64,000 nucleotides of DNA, from positions 111,519 through 175,518 of the forward strand of contig NW_022161713.1 in NCBI RefSeq assembly GCF_008728515.1, given 5' to 3'. This document shows positions 12,932 to 22,258 of the stretch, one piece after another (position 1 is the first letter of the stretch; the number at the start of each line of letters is the position of its first letter). Below the pieces are notes generated by a model. It made no database searches and had not been told where the DNA came from. It worked only from the letters and a program-made list of their open reading frames with translations. The position numbers were made by a program, and so were the translations under genes. The stretch comes from Papio anubis (taxonomy: Eukaryota; Chordata; Mammalia; Primates; Cercopithecidae).

Positions 12932-13362
12932 GTAAAAAGAAACATGGGCAAGAACCATAGGCTCTATTTCTGATTCTGTCTTTGATTTGGTTCATGTTCT
13001 AGTATACTCATTGAATATTGTTTTTTCTTTACTGGAGATATCTCAGGGCTTAACTCCTGACCACCAATTTTTAAATTAGAAATAATAACAACTGAATAGG
13101 GGTTTTGTGGGAAACTATTATTATCCATCTTTTAAAATAACTCATGTATGTAGTAAAACTCCCATTGATTCTACTTCAAAATTGAGTTTGAAAAATGTTA
13201 TGATCACAGAAATAATCATATTCACCTTCACAGGCTGTATGAAGTAGAAAATAAGAGTTCTAATGTTTTTAGATCATTTCTGTGAAGTAAATCAGTAAAA
13301 ATTAAAAGCATGACTCCCCAACCGAAGCTTTATAAATTTTCAGTAGTTTGGTGTGTTTTCTT
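12932..13362. other. Intron, no recognised element
   Basis: AT-rich unassigned sequence. Confidence 0.45.
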
Positions 13363-13580
13363 CCAGCTAACTTTTTCACACATACAAACATAGAAATTCA
13401 TTTAATAATGTTTGCTTTCATAGTATTTTTTATGAAATATACGATCATCTTATATGTTAATCAATAATTTGCTTTATTCACCTAATACTGCCTGAGAGAC
13501 ATCTATTCATGTCAACTGATATAGTTCTGCCTTGATCATTTCAATAGCTGCATATTTTTCCATGGTATCATTTAACATCA
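13363..13580 (-). mobile_element. Old L1ME-type fragment, antisense (left piece)
   Basis: CACCTAATACTGCCTGAGAG, CATCTATTCATGTCAACTG and AATAGCTGCATATTTTTCC follow the old L1 antisense order (consensus: 'tttcactcaacaatatatcatggacatc', 'catgtcagtacatatagatc', 'aatggctgcatagtattcc'). The match stops near 13580 and appears to resume at about 13742, where TTTTTAAATTGTTTCCAGTC corresponds to 'atttaggttgtttccaat'. Confidence 0.5.
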
Positions 13581-13762
13581 GGATGATGCCGTCAATGAGG
13601 GGACTCCTGCGGCACAGAGAAGAGAAGGGGATAGGGACAGCACAGATACTGGTATAGCAGAAGAACTGAAAGCCTGTAGAGAGTCATTAGATAACTACGA
13701 GAAAATCAACTTCAAAAAAAGAAAGCCTGAATTTTCATCAATTTTTAAATTGTTTCCAGTCT
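13576..13762 (+). pseudogene. Coding-like insert of unknown origin
   Basis: This segment interrupts an old L1 match. One + frame stays open from 13576 to the stop at about 13762. Its composition is protein-like: it begins HQDDAVNEGTPAAQ, continues AEELKACRESLDNYEKI, and includes a basic run KKRKP. An AG preceded by a weak pyrimidine tract sits just before GATGATG at 13582, but there is no good donor site downstream. I do not recognise the protein. It may be a fragment of a processed retrocopy (a short A-rich stretch, AAAAAAAGAAAG, lies near its 3' end), an uncharacterised exon, or chance. Calling it a pseudogene is a guess. Confidence 0.3.
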
Positions 13763-14013
13763 GATAAGTAGAAAATTTTCACTCTTATTAAGGTGAACAG
13801 CTCCTTTCTTGTGTTTATTAGGCTTTGATTTTTTTTTTTAATTTCCCTTTCATCTCAGCCACTTTTTCTTTCATTTTTTTCTATAGATTGTTAACACGTT
13901 AATAATATTACATGTTCTTTTTATGTTAATAATATTCTCTTTTTGTCTTTTATATAAGCTGGATATATTTTTCCAGTTTGTTGTTTCATTTTAAATGGTG
14001 GTTTTTGTTTTGC
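13742..14013 (-). mobile_element. Old L1-like and T-rich sequence
   Basis: Begins with a short L1ME-like match (TTGTTTCCAGTCTGATAAG) and becomes T-rich, including a run of about 12 T near 13829. Assignment beyond the first 50 bp is uncertain. Confidence 0.35.
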
Positions 14014-14014
14014 T

Positions 14015-15556
14015 TTTTCTTTCCAACTTTTATTTGAGTTTCAGTGGGTACGTAGGCAGGTTTGCTACATGGGTAAATTGTAAGTCATGGGGGTTTGATA
14101 TACAAATTATTTCATCACCCAGATGATAAGCATCTAATTCTTGGTTATATATTAGAATTTTTTTCTAATCCTATGAAAAATGCCAAAACTGCTTTCCAAA
14201 ACAGCTACAGGCATAGTAGCCAATAGGTAGCTTTTAGATCCGTACTCTTCTCCCAGCCTCTACCCTCAAGGAGGTCCCAATGTCTATTGTTCCTTTATTT
14301 GTGTCCATATGTACTCAATAGTTAGCTCCCACTTATAAGTGAGAACATCTGATATTTAATTTGTGTTCCTGAGTTAATTCACTTACAATAATGACCTCCA
14401 GCTCCATCCATGTTGTTGCAAAGAACATGATTTTATTCTTTTTTATACCTATGTAGTATCCTATGGTACACATTTTCTTTATCCAGTCCACTGTGTATGG
14501 GCTTGTAGCTTGACTTCTATGTCTTTGTTTATTATGAATAGTGCTGTGATGACCATACAAGTGCATGTGTCTTTTTGGTAGAAAGATTTGTTTTCTTTTG
14601 GTTATATGCCCAGTAAAGAGATTGCTGAGTCGAATGGTAGTTCTATTTTAAGTCCTTTGAGAAATCTCCAAACTGTTTTCCACAGTGGCTGTTTCCTACC
14701 AGCAGTGTATAATCATTCCCTTTTCTCTGCAACCTCACCAGCATCTGTTATGTTTTTACTTTTCAATGATTGCCATTCTGACCAATGTGAGGTAATATCT
14801 CATGATGGTTTTGATCTGCATTGCTGTAATGATTAGCAATGTCAAGCATTTTTTCACACGCTTGTTGGCCATGTGTATGTCTTCTTTTGAGAAGTCTCTG
14901 TTCATGTTCTTTGTTCATGTTTAATGGTGTTGCCTGTTGTTTTTACATATTGACTTGTTTAAGGTTCTTATAGATTCTGGATATTAGACCTTTGCCAGAT
15001 GTATACTTTGCAAGTATTTTCTCCCCTTCTGAAGGATGTCCCTTTACTCTGTTGATAGTTTCTTTTGCTGTGCAGAAGCTTTTTACTGGCATGTGCCAGG
15101 GCCTATGCCCAGAATGGCATTTTCTTGGTGTTCTTCTGGGTTTTTATCGTTTTCGATTTTACATTAAGTCTTTAATTCATCTTGAGTTGATTTTTGTATG
15201 TAGTGAAAAAGATCCAGTTTCAGTCTTCTGCACATGACTAGCCAGTTATCCCAGCATCATTTATTGAATGGGGAGTTGTTTCCCCATTGCTTTTGTCAGT
15301 TTTGTGAAAGATCAGATGGGTTGTAGGTGTGTGGCCTTATTTCTGGGCTCTCTGTTCTGTTCCATTGTTCTGTGTCTTTCTTGGTGCCAGTATCACGCTG
15401 TTATGGTTACTGTAGTCTTGTAGTATAATTTGAAGTTAGGTAGTGTGATATCTTTGGCTTGGTTCTTTTTTCTTAAGATTGTTTTGTATGTTTGGGTTCT
15501 TTCTTGGTTCCATATGAATTTAGAATATTTTTTTCCAATTCTATAAAAAATGTCAT
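14015..15556 (-). mobile_element. L1PA/L1PB LINE, antisense, 5'-truncated
   Basis: A younger L1 3' end in antisense. The 3'UTR starts near 14015 (GGTTTGCTACATGGGTAAATTG, TTATTTCATCACCCAGATG). The ORF2 C-terminal region follows (TCCACAGTGGCTGTTTCCTACC, TTATGCCCAGTAAAG, CTTTGCCAGATGTATACTTTG) and it ends near 15556 inside the RT-distal region (TTTTTTCCAATTCTATAAAAAATGTC). Short open stretches on the minus strand (for example 14333-14566 and 15393-15635) are ORF2 remnants. About 80 bp of foreign sequence interrupts the 3'UTR at 14133-14210 (see findings). Confidence 0.85.
14133..14210. repeat. Insert duplicating the far end of the same L1
   Basis: L1 3'UTR consensus runs from 'cacccaggtaataagcat' straight to 'agtacccgataggtagttttt'. 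Here AAGCAT is followed by about 80 bp of extra sequence before CATAGTAGCCAATAGGTAGC. The extra block (TTCTTGGTTATATATTAGAA through CCAAAACTGCTTTCCAAAAC) closely matches 15501-15580, which covers the 5' truncation point of this L1 plus the older L1 flanking it. Confidence 0.6.
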
Positions 15557-16672
15557 TTGCCAAACTGCTTTCCAAAACAACTATAACATTTTCCATTCTC
15601 AGAAGCAATGTGTCAGAGTTCCAGCTCCTCTGCACACTTGGATCTTTGCTAGCCCTTAATAGTGTTGGGCTTTTGCCTTTTGTTTTTTTAAGCTATACTA
15701 ATAGACATATAGTATCACATCATAATTTTATCGGCAAGTATCTAATGACTAATAATGTTGAGCCTATTCGCATGTGTTTATTTCCCATCTAATTTTTTTC
15801 TCTTCTAAAGTGTCATTCAAATCATTTGCCCATTTTTATTGGGTAATGTTTTTTCTCTATTACTGAGATTTTAGTGTAATGTATATATCCTAGATATAAA
15901 TCCTTTATCAGACACATGTTTTGCAAATTTTTTTCTCCCTGTCTAGGGCTTACCTTTCTGTTTTCTCAACAATGTCTTTTGAAGATCAGATTTTAATTCA
16001 TGAAGTTCAATTTATCAATATTTTATGGGTTACACTTTTGTGTTACATCTAGACAAGTTTTGCCTAATATAAGGTCACAAAGATTTTCTACTATGTTCTC
16101 TTTCAAAAGTTTTATGGCTTTAGGTTTGGCATTTTGGTCTGTGGTTCATTTTGAGTTAGATGTTTAATTTGGTGCAAGGTATGAGTCAAGATTTTTTCTT
16201 TTTGCCTGTAGATATTCAAGTATTTTAGCATCTCTTGTTGAAAACATTGTCCTTTCTTCACTGACATACTGTTACACATTGTTGAAAATTAGCCACTCTT
16301 GTATTTGAAGACATTCTGTGTGAATTATTATATTTTCATAGAAAGCTGCAAATACAAGTAAAGTTTGTTCTTTACTTTAAAAAAACAACAACAGCATTTT
16401 TTTCATCTTCTGGTGTTTTTACTTTGCTATGCCAATTTTAGAATCAGTTTGTTGATTTCCACAGGAAATTCTGCTAGAATTTTGATTGAGATTGCATTGA
16501 ATCTATGAATCAATTTGAGAAAAGATAAAATTCTAACATTATTGAGTATATCAGCCTATAAATACAATATATCGATTTAGGCCTTATTTCGTTTTTCAAT
16601 ACTTCATAGTTTTCTTCATATAAATCTTATGCATATTATATTAGATTTATAACTAAGTATTTAATAACTTTT
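15557..16672 (-). mobile_element. Old L1M LINE, antisense (left of LTR)
   Basis: Picks up at CCAAACTGCTTTCCAAAAC, an ORF2 landmark of older L1s, and continues through TTATCAGACACATGTTTTGC (about 15907), the CTTTTGAAGATCAGATTTT block, and CTAAGTATTTAATAACTTTT just before the LTR. It resumes beyond the LTR at 17196, so the LTR is a later insertion. Confidence 0.8.
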
Positions 16673-17195
16673 GATGCTGCATTAGTGCATTCTGACCCTG
16701 CTATAAGGTGCATGCCTGTAGTCCCAGCTACTCGGGAAGCTGAGGCAGGAGAATCGCTTGAACCCAGGAGGTGGAGGTTGCAGTGAGCCACGATTGCACC
16801 ACTGCACTCCAGCCTAGGGGACAGAGTGAGACTTCATCTAAAAAAAAAAAAAAGAAAAGAAAAGATGCCTGAGACTGAGTAATTTATAAAGGAAAGAGGT
16901 TTAATTGACTCACGGTTCCATATGGTGAGGGAAGCCTCAGGAAACATAATCACAGTTGAAGGCTGAGGGGAAGCAAGCAGCTTCTTCACAAGGCAGGAGG
17001 AGAGAGACAAGAGCACAGGAGTGAACTGGCAAACACTTTTAAAACCATCAGATCTTGTGAGCACTCACTCACTATAAGAAAACAGCATAGAGGAAACTGC
17101 CCCCATGGGGATTACAGATCCCTCCCTCAACATGTAGGGATTACAATTTGAGATGGGATTTGGGTGGGGACAGAGAGCAAAACCATATCAGATGC
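16673..17195 (-). mobile_element. MST-type ERVL-MaLR solo LTR, split by an Alu
   Basis: A non-coding LTR lies in antisense: it begins TGCATTAGTGCATTCTGAC, continues after the Alu with CTGAGACTGAGTAATTTATAA (16870), then AAAACCATCAGATCTTGTGAG (17040), and ends AAACCATATCA at 17190. A perfect 5-bp target-site duplication GATGC flanks it at 16673-16677 and 17191-17195, and the L1 sequence is continuous across it. No internal retroviral genes are present; it is a solo LTR left by LTR-LTR recombination. Confidence 0.9.
16708..16862 (+). mobile_element. 5'-truncated Alu (right arm) inside the LTR
   Basis: Only the right arm: GCATGCCTGTAGTCCCAGC, GAGAATCGCTTGAACCCAGG, CACTGCACTCCAGCCTAGG and an A-rich tail with AAAAG units. 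LTR sequence is interrupted between CTGCTATAAGG and GATGCCTGAGACTGAG, so the Alu landed after the LTR did. Confidence 0.88.
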
Positions 17196-17890
17196 TATTA
17201 TAAATGATACTGTTATTTTAATTTCGATTTCCAATAGTCCATTGGTAGTATACAGAAATATATGAATTTGTATTCTGTGACCTTATATTTTGTAGCTTCT
17301 TAAATTAGTTTTTTAGACATTTTCTATGCAGACAATTTTTAGTATGCCATTTTTTATGTAGAAAATCATGTTCTCTCTGAAGAGTTGTATTGCTTCCTTT
17401 GCTATCTATATGCCTCTTACGTATTTTTCTTGCATTTTGACAGAACTTAAGAACTCCAGTATAATGTTATGTAGAAATACTGAGAGTCAACATCACTGCC
17501 TTCATCCTTAAGTATCAAGTGTGAGACATAACTATAATTTTAGCAGTAGGGTTTTGTAGATTCTCTTTATGAGGTTAAAAAAGTTCACTTTAGTTACTAT
17601 CTTTCAGAGGGATTTAAAATCATGAATGAATGTTGAAGTTTGTCAAATACCTTTTCAGCATCTATTGAGATGATCATAAAATTTTTCTTCCATAGTCTAA
17701 CAATACAGTAAATTATGTTGACTGATTTTTGAAGGTTGAATTAATGTTGCATTTTTGGGATAAATCTCTCTTGATCATAATGTATTATTCATTTTGTATA
17801 TTGTGAGATTAAATTTGATATTTTTTGTTGAAGATCTATGTTTATAAGAGATATTCTTTAGTTTTTTGTGTGAATATCTTTGTTTCCTGT
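17196..17890 (-). mobile_element. Old L1M LINE, antisense (right of LTR)
   Basis: Continues the interrupted L1: TATTATAAATGATACTGTT directly extends the left part. Then come the ORF2 antisense phrases TTTTCAGCATCTATTGAGATG (17654) and TTTTGGGATAAATCTCTCTTG (17752). Frames are fully decayed. Confidence 0.8.
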
Positions 17891-18985
17891 ATATTGTACT
17901 GTAAAGCTAATATAATCTTATTCTTGATTTAAATAAATCAAAATAACTAAGCAATTTTGTCTTTTTATAAGCAAAAAGCACTCTTATTATATCACTTATA
18001 ATTTTGATGCTGCATACTAACTACATAAAATCTAATGGACTACAAAATGTATGATACTAGTATTTATGCTCAGATGAAACCTTTTGAAATAAATTGTTTA
18101 CCTGGGGTTATTGTTATATCAATAAAGTAAAATTTAATGTTGAAAACTAATTTATATGTATTCAGGTTGTATTAAATTTTGTAGAAGAGATCTGAACTTA
18201 AATACTTGATAAATATAAAGCTTCTGGATTTAAGTTTCAAAATTGAATGCCTTATTAGACAAATTGATAAAACTGGCAGTCAGTAAGGGAAACTGATGCA
18301 ACACACTCTAATTTTGATGGAAATATGGACTAGAGTAGTTCTGTATGTGTCAATAGTCTTTTCTTATTTGAGGTTGTCTTGAAGTCATATTTCCTTAGGT
18401 AACGCTTTCCATACAGGATTATACTCTTTTTTTTTTTGAACCCCCAAATGTGGATGAATGTGAGAGCTAGCTCTGTTCCTTGATATAAATATTTTTATTC
18501 ATGTGTGCATGTCTGTATATATATATATAGAGAGAGAGAAAATACTTCCAGTCTTACATTCTGGCGTGGAGTGAATGTTTACATTGTAATAAAAAGACTC
18601 GGTCATCATATTCATTGGGCTTATATTACTTAGGAGCCTTTTCATGAGATTGAATACACATGCAAACAAAATAAATGTTTAGAAGCAGTCAGAATCTTAT
18701 TTTTAACCTAAGCTTGTTTAGTCTAAACACAGACCTGCCTGGAAGTTCTGGAGTACAGATTAGTGGGGGTGTCCACCAGGAGCCATTTTGCCAGAGGGAG
18801 TGAGGAATCTTTGTTGAAATAATTCACATGAAGATAATAGATAATAGAAAAAATAAAAGTACTTAAGTGTCCTTCAAGGAAAATGGCTGAGGGACATATA
18901 TGAGTTGTGATTTTTTAGTGTCATATGGTATTTGCTATTCACTTTCATCTGATCTATCCTCGAAAGTGAGACATAAAAAGATGGA
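17891..18985. other. Intron, no recognised element
   Basis: Unassigned intronic sequence upstream of the exon's AluS. Contains a short (TA)n(GA)n microsatellite at about 18517-18539 and a T run at about 18427. Confidence 0.45.
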
Positions 18986-18987
18986 GT

Positions 18988-19303
18988 CAGCCAGGTGTGG
19001 TGGCTCATGCCTGTAATCTCAGCACTCTCGGAGGCCAAGGCAGGTGGATCACCTGAGATCAGGAACTCCAGACTAGCCTGAACCAACATGGTGAAACCCT
19101 GTCTCTACTAAATACAAAAAATTAGCTGGGTGTGGTGGCACACGCCTGTAATCCCAGCTACTTGGGAGGCCGAGGCAGGAGAATTGCTTGAACCCAGGAG
19201 ATTGCAGTGAGCCAAAATGGCACCATTGCACTCCAGCCTGGGAGACCGAGTGAGACTCCGTCTCAAAACAAAAAAGAAGAAGGAGAAGGAGAAGGAGAAG
19301 TCT
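18988..19303 (+). mobile_element. AluS with GGAGAA-repeat tail, sense
   Basis: Both Alu arms are present (GCCAGGTGTGGTGGCTCATG, TGGTGAAACCCTGTCTC, CACTGCAC-type A/B-box sequence). The right arm is slightly short: AGGAGATTGCAGTGAGCC lacks the usual GGTGGAGG. The tail is not plain A but (GGAGAA)n at about 19273-19302. It ends about 313 bp before the exon. Confidence 0.9.
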
Positions 19304-19589
19304 TCGATAAAACCAAAGGAGCTCTTGAGACACAAACACTCATCACAAGACATCCACAGGCAGCCCCAGTCACTGTTACTTTGGCACTGATATAATGAAG
19401 TCTGTTTTCTTATGATCCAATAACTTTTTAACATTAAACTCTAGTGTGTAACTTTTTTTTTTTTTTACTTATGACAGTTCATAAAGAGAAATGTCATAAA
19501 TAACAGTGTTCATGAACTATATAATAACTACTGTGGTAGATGTGTAAAATGATGTATTTTGGTTTGTAGGCATGTTATTCTTCCTCATA

Positions 19590-19615
19590 CACTAATTAAA
19601 TGTGTTTGGTTTTAG
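19590..19615 (+). promoter_or_regulatory. UNC13C: Branch point and 3' splice site
   Basis: CTAAT at 19592-19596 fits the branch-point consensus yUnAy, with the candidate branch adenosine at 19595, 21 nt before the exon. The tract that follows (TGTGTTTGGTTTTAG) ends in AG at 19614-19615. The pyrimidine tract is short and interrupted by G, so the site looks of moderate strength. Confidence 0.75.
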
Positions 19616-19701
19616 GTTTCCTCAAGAGCTGAACATGGGAAAAATAAGTGCCGAAATTATGTGGACTCTTTTTGCTCTGGATATGAAATATGCATTAGAA
19701 G
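19616..19701 (+). CDS. UNC13C: UNC13C (Munc13-3) internal coding exon
   Basis: This 86-nt exon gives the last base of a split codon, 28 full codons, and the first base (G) of the next codon. They read FPQELNMGKISAEIMWTLFA followed by LDMKYALE. This matches the highly conserved start of the MUN region in Munc13 proteins, and the next residues in the family (EEH) would complete the split G-codon as Glu. Isoleucine in SAEIMW and LFALDMKYALE point to UNC13C rather than UNC13A or UNC13B. Munc13 proteins act at the presynaptic plasma membrane, opening syntaxin and templating SNARE assembly so that vesicles become primed; Munc13-3 is prominent in cerebellum. The exon is 86 nt, so skipping it would shift the frame. 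The translation is seen directly; the paralogue call rests on recalled family sequences. Confidence 0.87.
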
Positions 19702-19710
19702 GTAATTATA
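19702..19710 (+). promoter_or_regulatory. UNC13C: 5' splice site
   Basis: GAAG|GTAATT: the canonical GT at 19702-19703 is followed by AATT rather than the ideal AAGT, and the preceding AG is consensus. The reading frame stays open past the donor for about 28 codons, so the boundary rests on the splice consensus and family homology, which stops matching exactly here. Confidence 0.8.
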
Positions 19711-20295
19711 AATATTTATACTTATTCACCTACATGTTAGAGTTAAATGGTGATTTTGTGTTCTTGGCTTTAAATGTTAAGAATTGAAACGTTAAAACAT
19801 TAATTATTGTGATCAATTTAGTTCTAAAACTTATTTCCCTATGGTAGAAAGATAAGGTCTCAAAGTACACAAAAAGCCCTAAAGAAGTATATTCGTTTTT
19901 AGTTATATGGTCTAAGTTCTGGGATCGTAAGAGTATTTCACTGATAGGATTATGCTCATATGTAAGAATACTTGATGTAGTTCATTTACCAAAACAGGCC
20001 ATATTGAGGAGGTGGATGAGTAGTTAATCCAGATAGTTGTCTGCATAGACTTGGAAATAGTATCCACGGGGAGGCGGGTCAAAATTCTACCAAGTTTACA
20101 CAAGAACAATGGCAGAGGTCTTTACCCGAAACTCCACTCTGAATAAGTACAAATCATACGATGTAGAAAAAGAGAAATACAGCTCTAAGTTAAATAATTC
20201 TATAAATATTCTTTGTGCACCCACATTGTGTTTACAGTTAGAGATAGAAGCATAGACCAGGTTACTGTCCTCTAGAAACTAACAACCTAGTAGAA
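19711..20295. other. Intron after the exon, no element recognised
   Basis: About 0.6 kb of unassigned sequence directly downstream of the exon, with no transposable element that I can name. Confidence 0.5.
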
Positions 20296-20905
20296 AAATT
20301 TATTTGTACTTATTCAGTAAATATATATTGAGCCCATAGATACTAAATGACCATTGGTACGCTGGATGTAGGGGATGTAACAATGAACAAGATAGCCCTG
20401 GTCCCCACCCTCATCAAGATTATGGAGGAGGGCTACAAGAATGCAAACAGTTGCAATATGGAGTGGTGAGGACTAATGATGACGGAATGTCTGGAGAAGC
20501 ACCTACATCAGACCTGGGGCTAGGGAACAAGGCAGGCTTACTGCGGGAAATTCCTCTAATAAAGTGTAACGTTGATAAAGACCTAAAGGATAGGTAGGAG
20601 TAAGAAGAGCTTTTGGTAGGACAGAGCACTAGCAATTAGAGAAAGCACAAGGTGCATTTGAGAAGAGAGAACTCAGTAGACCCAATGAGCAAGAAAGAGG
20701 TAGCAAGAAGTAAGACAGGAGAAATTAGCAGCGACCAGCAGACAGGGCCTTCTGGGCCATTGTGAGGAGTTTGACTCTGTGCCGAGTAAAACGAAGTCCC
20801 ATAAAGGATTTTCAGTAGGTGCATGTCTTAGATTTGCAACTTAGAAAAATCATTTTGATTACAATATGGAAAACAGGTTGCGAGAGTAAGACAGGTTTTA
20901 CAGAG
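20296..20905 (-). mobile_element. L2 LINE 3' region, antisense
   Basis: One of the longer L2 copies here. Antisense landmarks occur in order: TTCAGTAAATATATATTGAGC (20313), GTAACAATGAACAAGATAGCC (20376), CCTAAAGGATAGGTAGGAGT (20582), AGACAGGGCCTTCTGGGCCA (20741), GTGAGGAGTTTGACTCTGTG (20762) and GATTTTCAGTAGGTGCATG (20807). Confidence 0.8.
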
Positions 20906-21444
20906 TTCATGTTTATCATGCTACTGTTTAATAGCTTTCCTGTACCAGGTTGCAGAGGGAACATTCAGTTTTTCTCATTTGGAAAAAAAGGTACTCAATA
21001 GATCATAATATCTAGTTTTCTGATAAAGTCAGCCTCTTCCACTCACAAATAGAGAGGCTTATCTAATCTTTAAAATCACACCAGAACTGCTCAGAGGTGC
21101 AATTCCTTACTTTGCAATAAGGTTTTTCTTCTACAGTTTATTCATGACCCAGCCCTTCCTACCTCTTCCGTCTTTGCCTCCTACTAACCACATCCTTTTA
21201 CATCTCTCTGCTTTCACTGTCTCTTTGGGACCCCAACATTATCTCTTAAATCAGACAAGAACCACCAGTCCACTGAGCAAATACATTTTTTTCAGATAGC
21301 ATTCACTGCATTCTCCCACCCTCCTTGAAAGGCTATTAGGCATCTGAACATTTTTAGGGTCGATATAGATTCTTAATCTCCTCTGACAGAACCTACTCTT
21401 CCCTGCTGTTCCCTGTAGCAGTTATTGGTACCACCATTTATGCA
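20906..21444. other. Intron, no recognised element
   Basis: Locally pyrimidine-rich, C-containing sequence (21130-21440) with no repeat I can place securely. Confidence 0.4.
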
Positions 21445-21768
21445 ATTACTTAAGCAATATGGGTTATCATATAAATTAAGCACATATGGGTTATAAATAT
21501 CATATATCATATCATATAATTTATATGATATAAATAAATATATAAATAAATATCATATAAATATGATATTTTAATATGATATTAAATTGATATTTAAATA
21601 TGATAAATATTTAAATATGATATTTAAATATTATAAATAAATTTTAAATATGATATTTTATATGATATAAATAAATATCATATAAATATCATAAATATAT
21701 AAATATCATATCATATAAATTAAGCACATATTACTTAAGCACATATGGGTTATCATATAAATATAAGT
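21445..21768. repeat. AT-rich palindromic tract with flanking duplicated modules
   Basis: Nearly pure A/T built from ATATCATAT, ATATGATAT and TAAATAAATAT words. It includes a perfect palindrome at 21509-21531 (arms ATATCATATAA / TTATATGATAT around one T). The tract is bracketed by related modules: ATTACTTAAGCA, ATATGGGTTATCATATAAATT and TTAAGCACATATG occur at 21446-21492 and again, rearranged, at 21717-21757. Confidence 0.85.
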
Positions 21769-21934
21769 CTTAGAGTAAATTTAACTGAGGACTTACATAC
21801 AATTCTTCATAACCATATTTTCCATGTTTAACTATGATTCAGCATACTTCATATATATTTTGAAGATTAAAATGTTTTAGTGCTTTTTAGTAGAATAGAT
21901 GGTCTTATTAGTGACATTTTCAACTATATGAGAT

Positions 21935-22030
21935 TAGAGCTTTTTGAAAATAAGAGCTATGTTAACCATGTGTCAGTCCTTAACACAAGCCTGGCATGTA
22001 GTAGTTGCTCAATAAATAATGGTTGCATGA
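21935..22030 (+). mobile_element. L2 3' end, sense
   Basis: GAGCTTTTTGAAAATAAGAGC, then CAAGCCTGGCATGTAGTAG and TTGCTCAATAAATAATGG match the L2 3' terminus ('aatgtaagctccatgagggcag', 'gtgcctggcacatagtaggtgctcaataaatatttg'). Confidence 0.7.
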
Positions 22031-22131
22031 AAATCTAAGGTGCACTAAAGCAGTGTGTAAATGAATACATATGTGTAGATTAGCGACATAATTCAGAATT
22101 ATTTTCATTTATATTATAGCCAGGCAGTTGT

Positions 22132-22258
22132 ATTTTTTTTTTCCAAGACGGAGTCTTGCTCTGTCACCAGGCTAGAGTGCGGTGGCGTGATCTTGGCTCA
22201 CTGGAACCTCCAACTCCCTGATTCAAGCCATTCTCCTGTCTCAACCTCCTGAGTAGCT
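22132..22258 (-). mobile_element. 5'-truncated Alu, antisense
   Basis: T run, then AAGACGGAGTCTTGCTCTGTC and ACCTCCTGAGTAGCTG, ending at the point where an Alu right arm would continue into the linker. Only about 125 bp of the right arm is kept. Confidence 0.88.
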
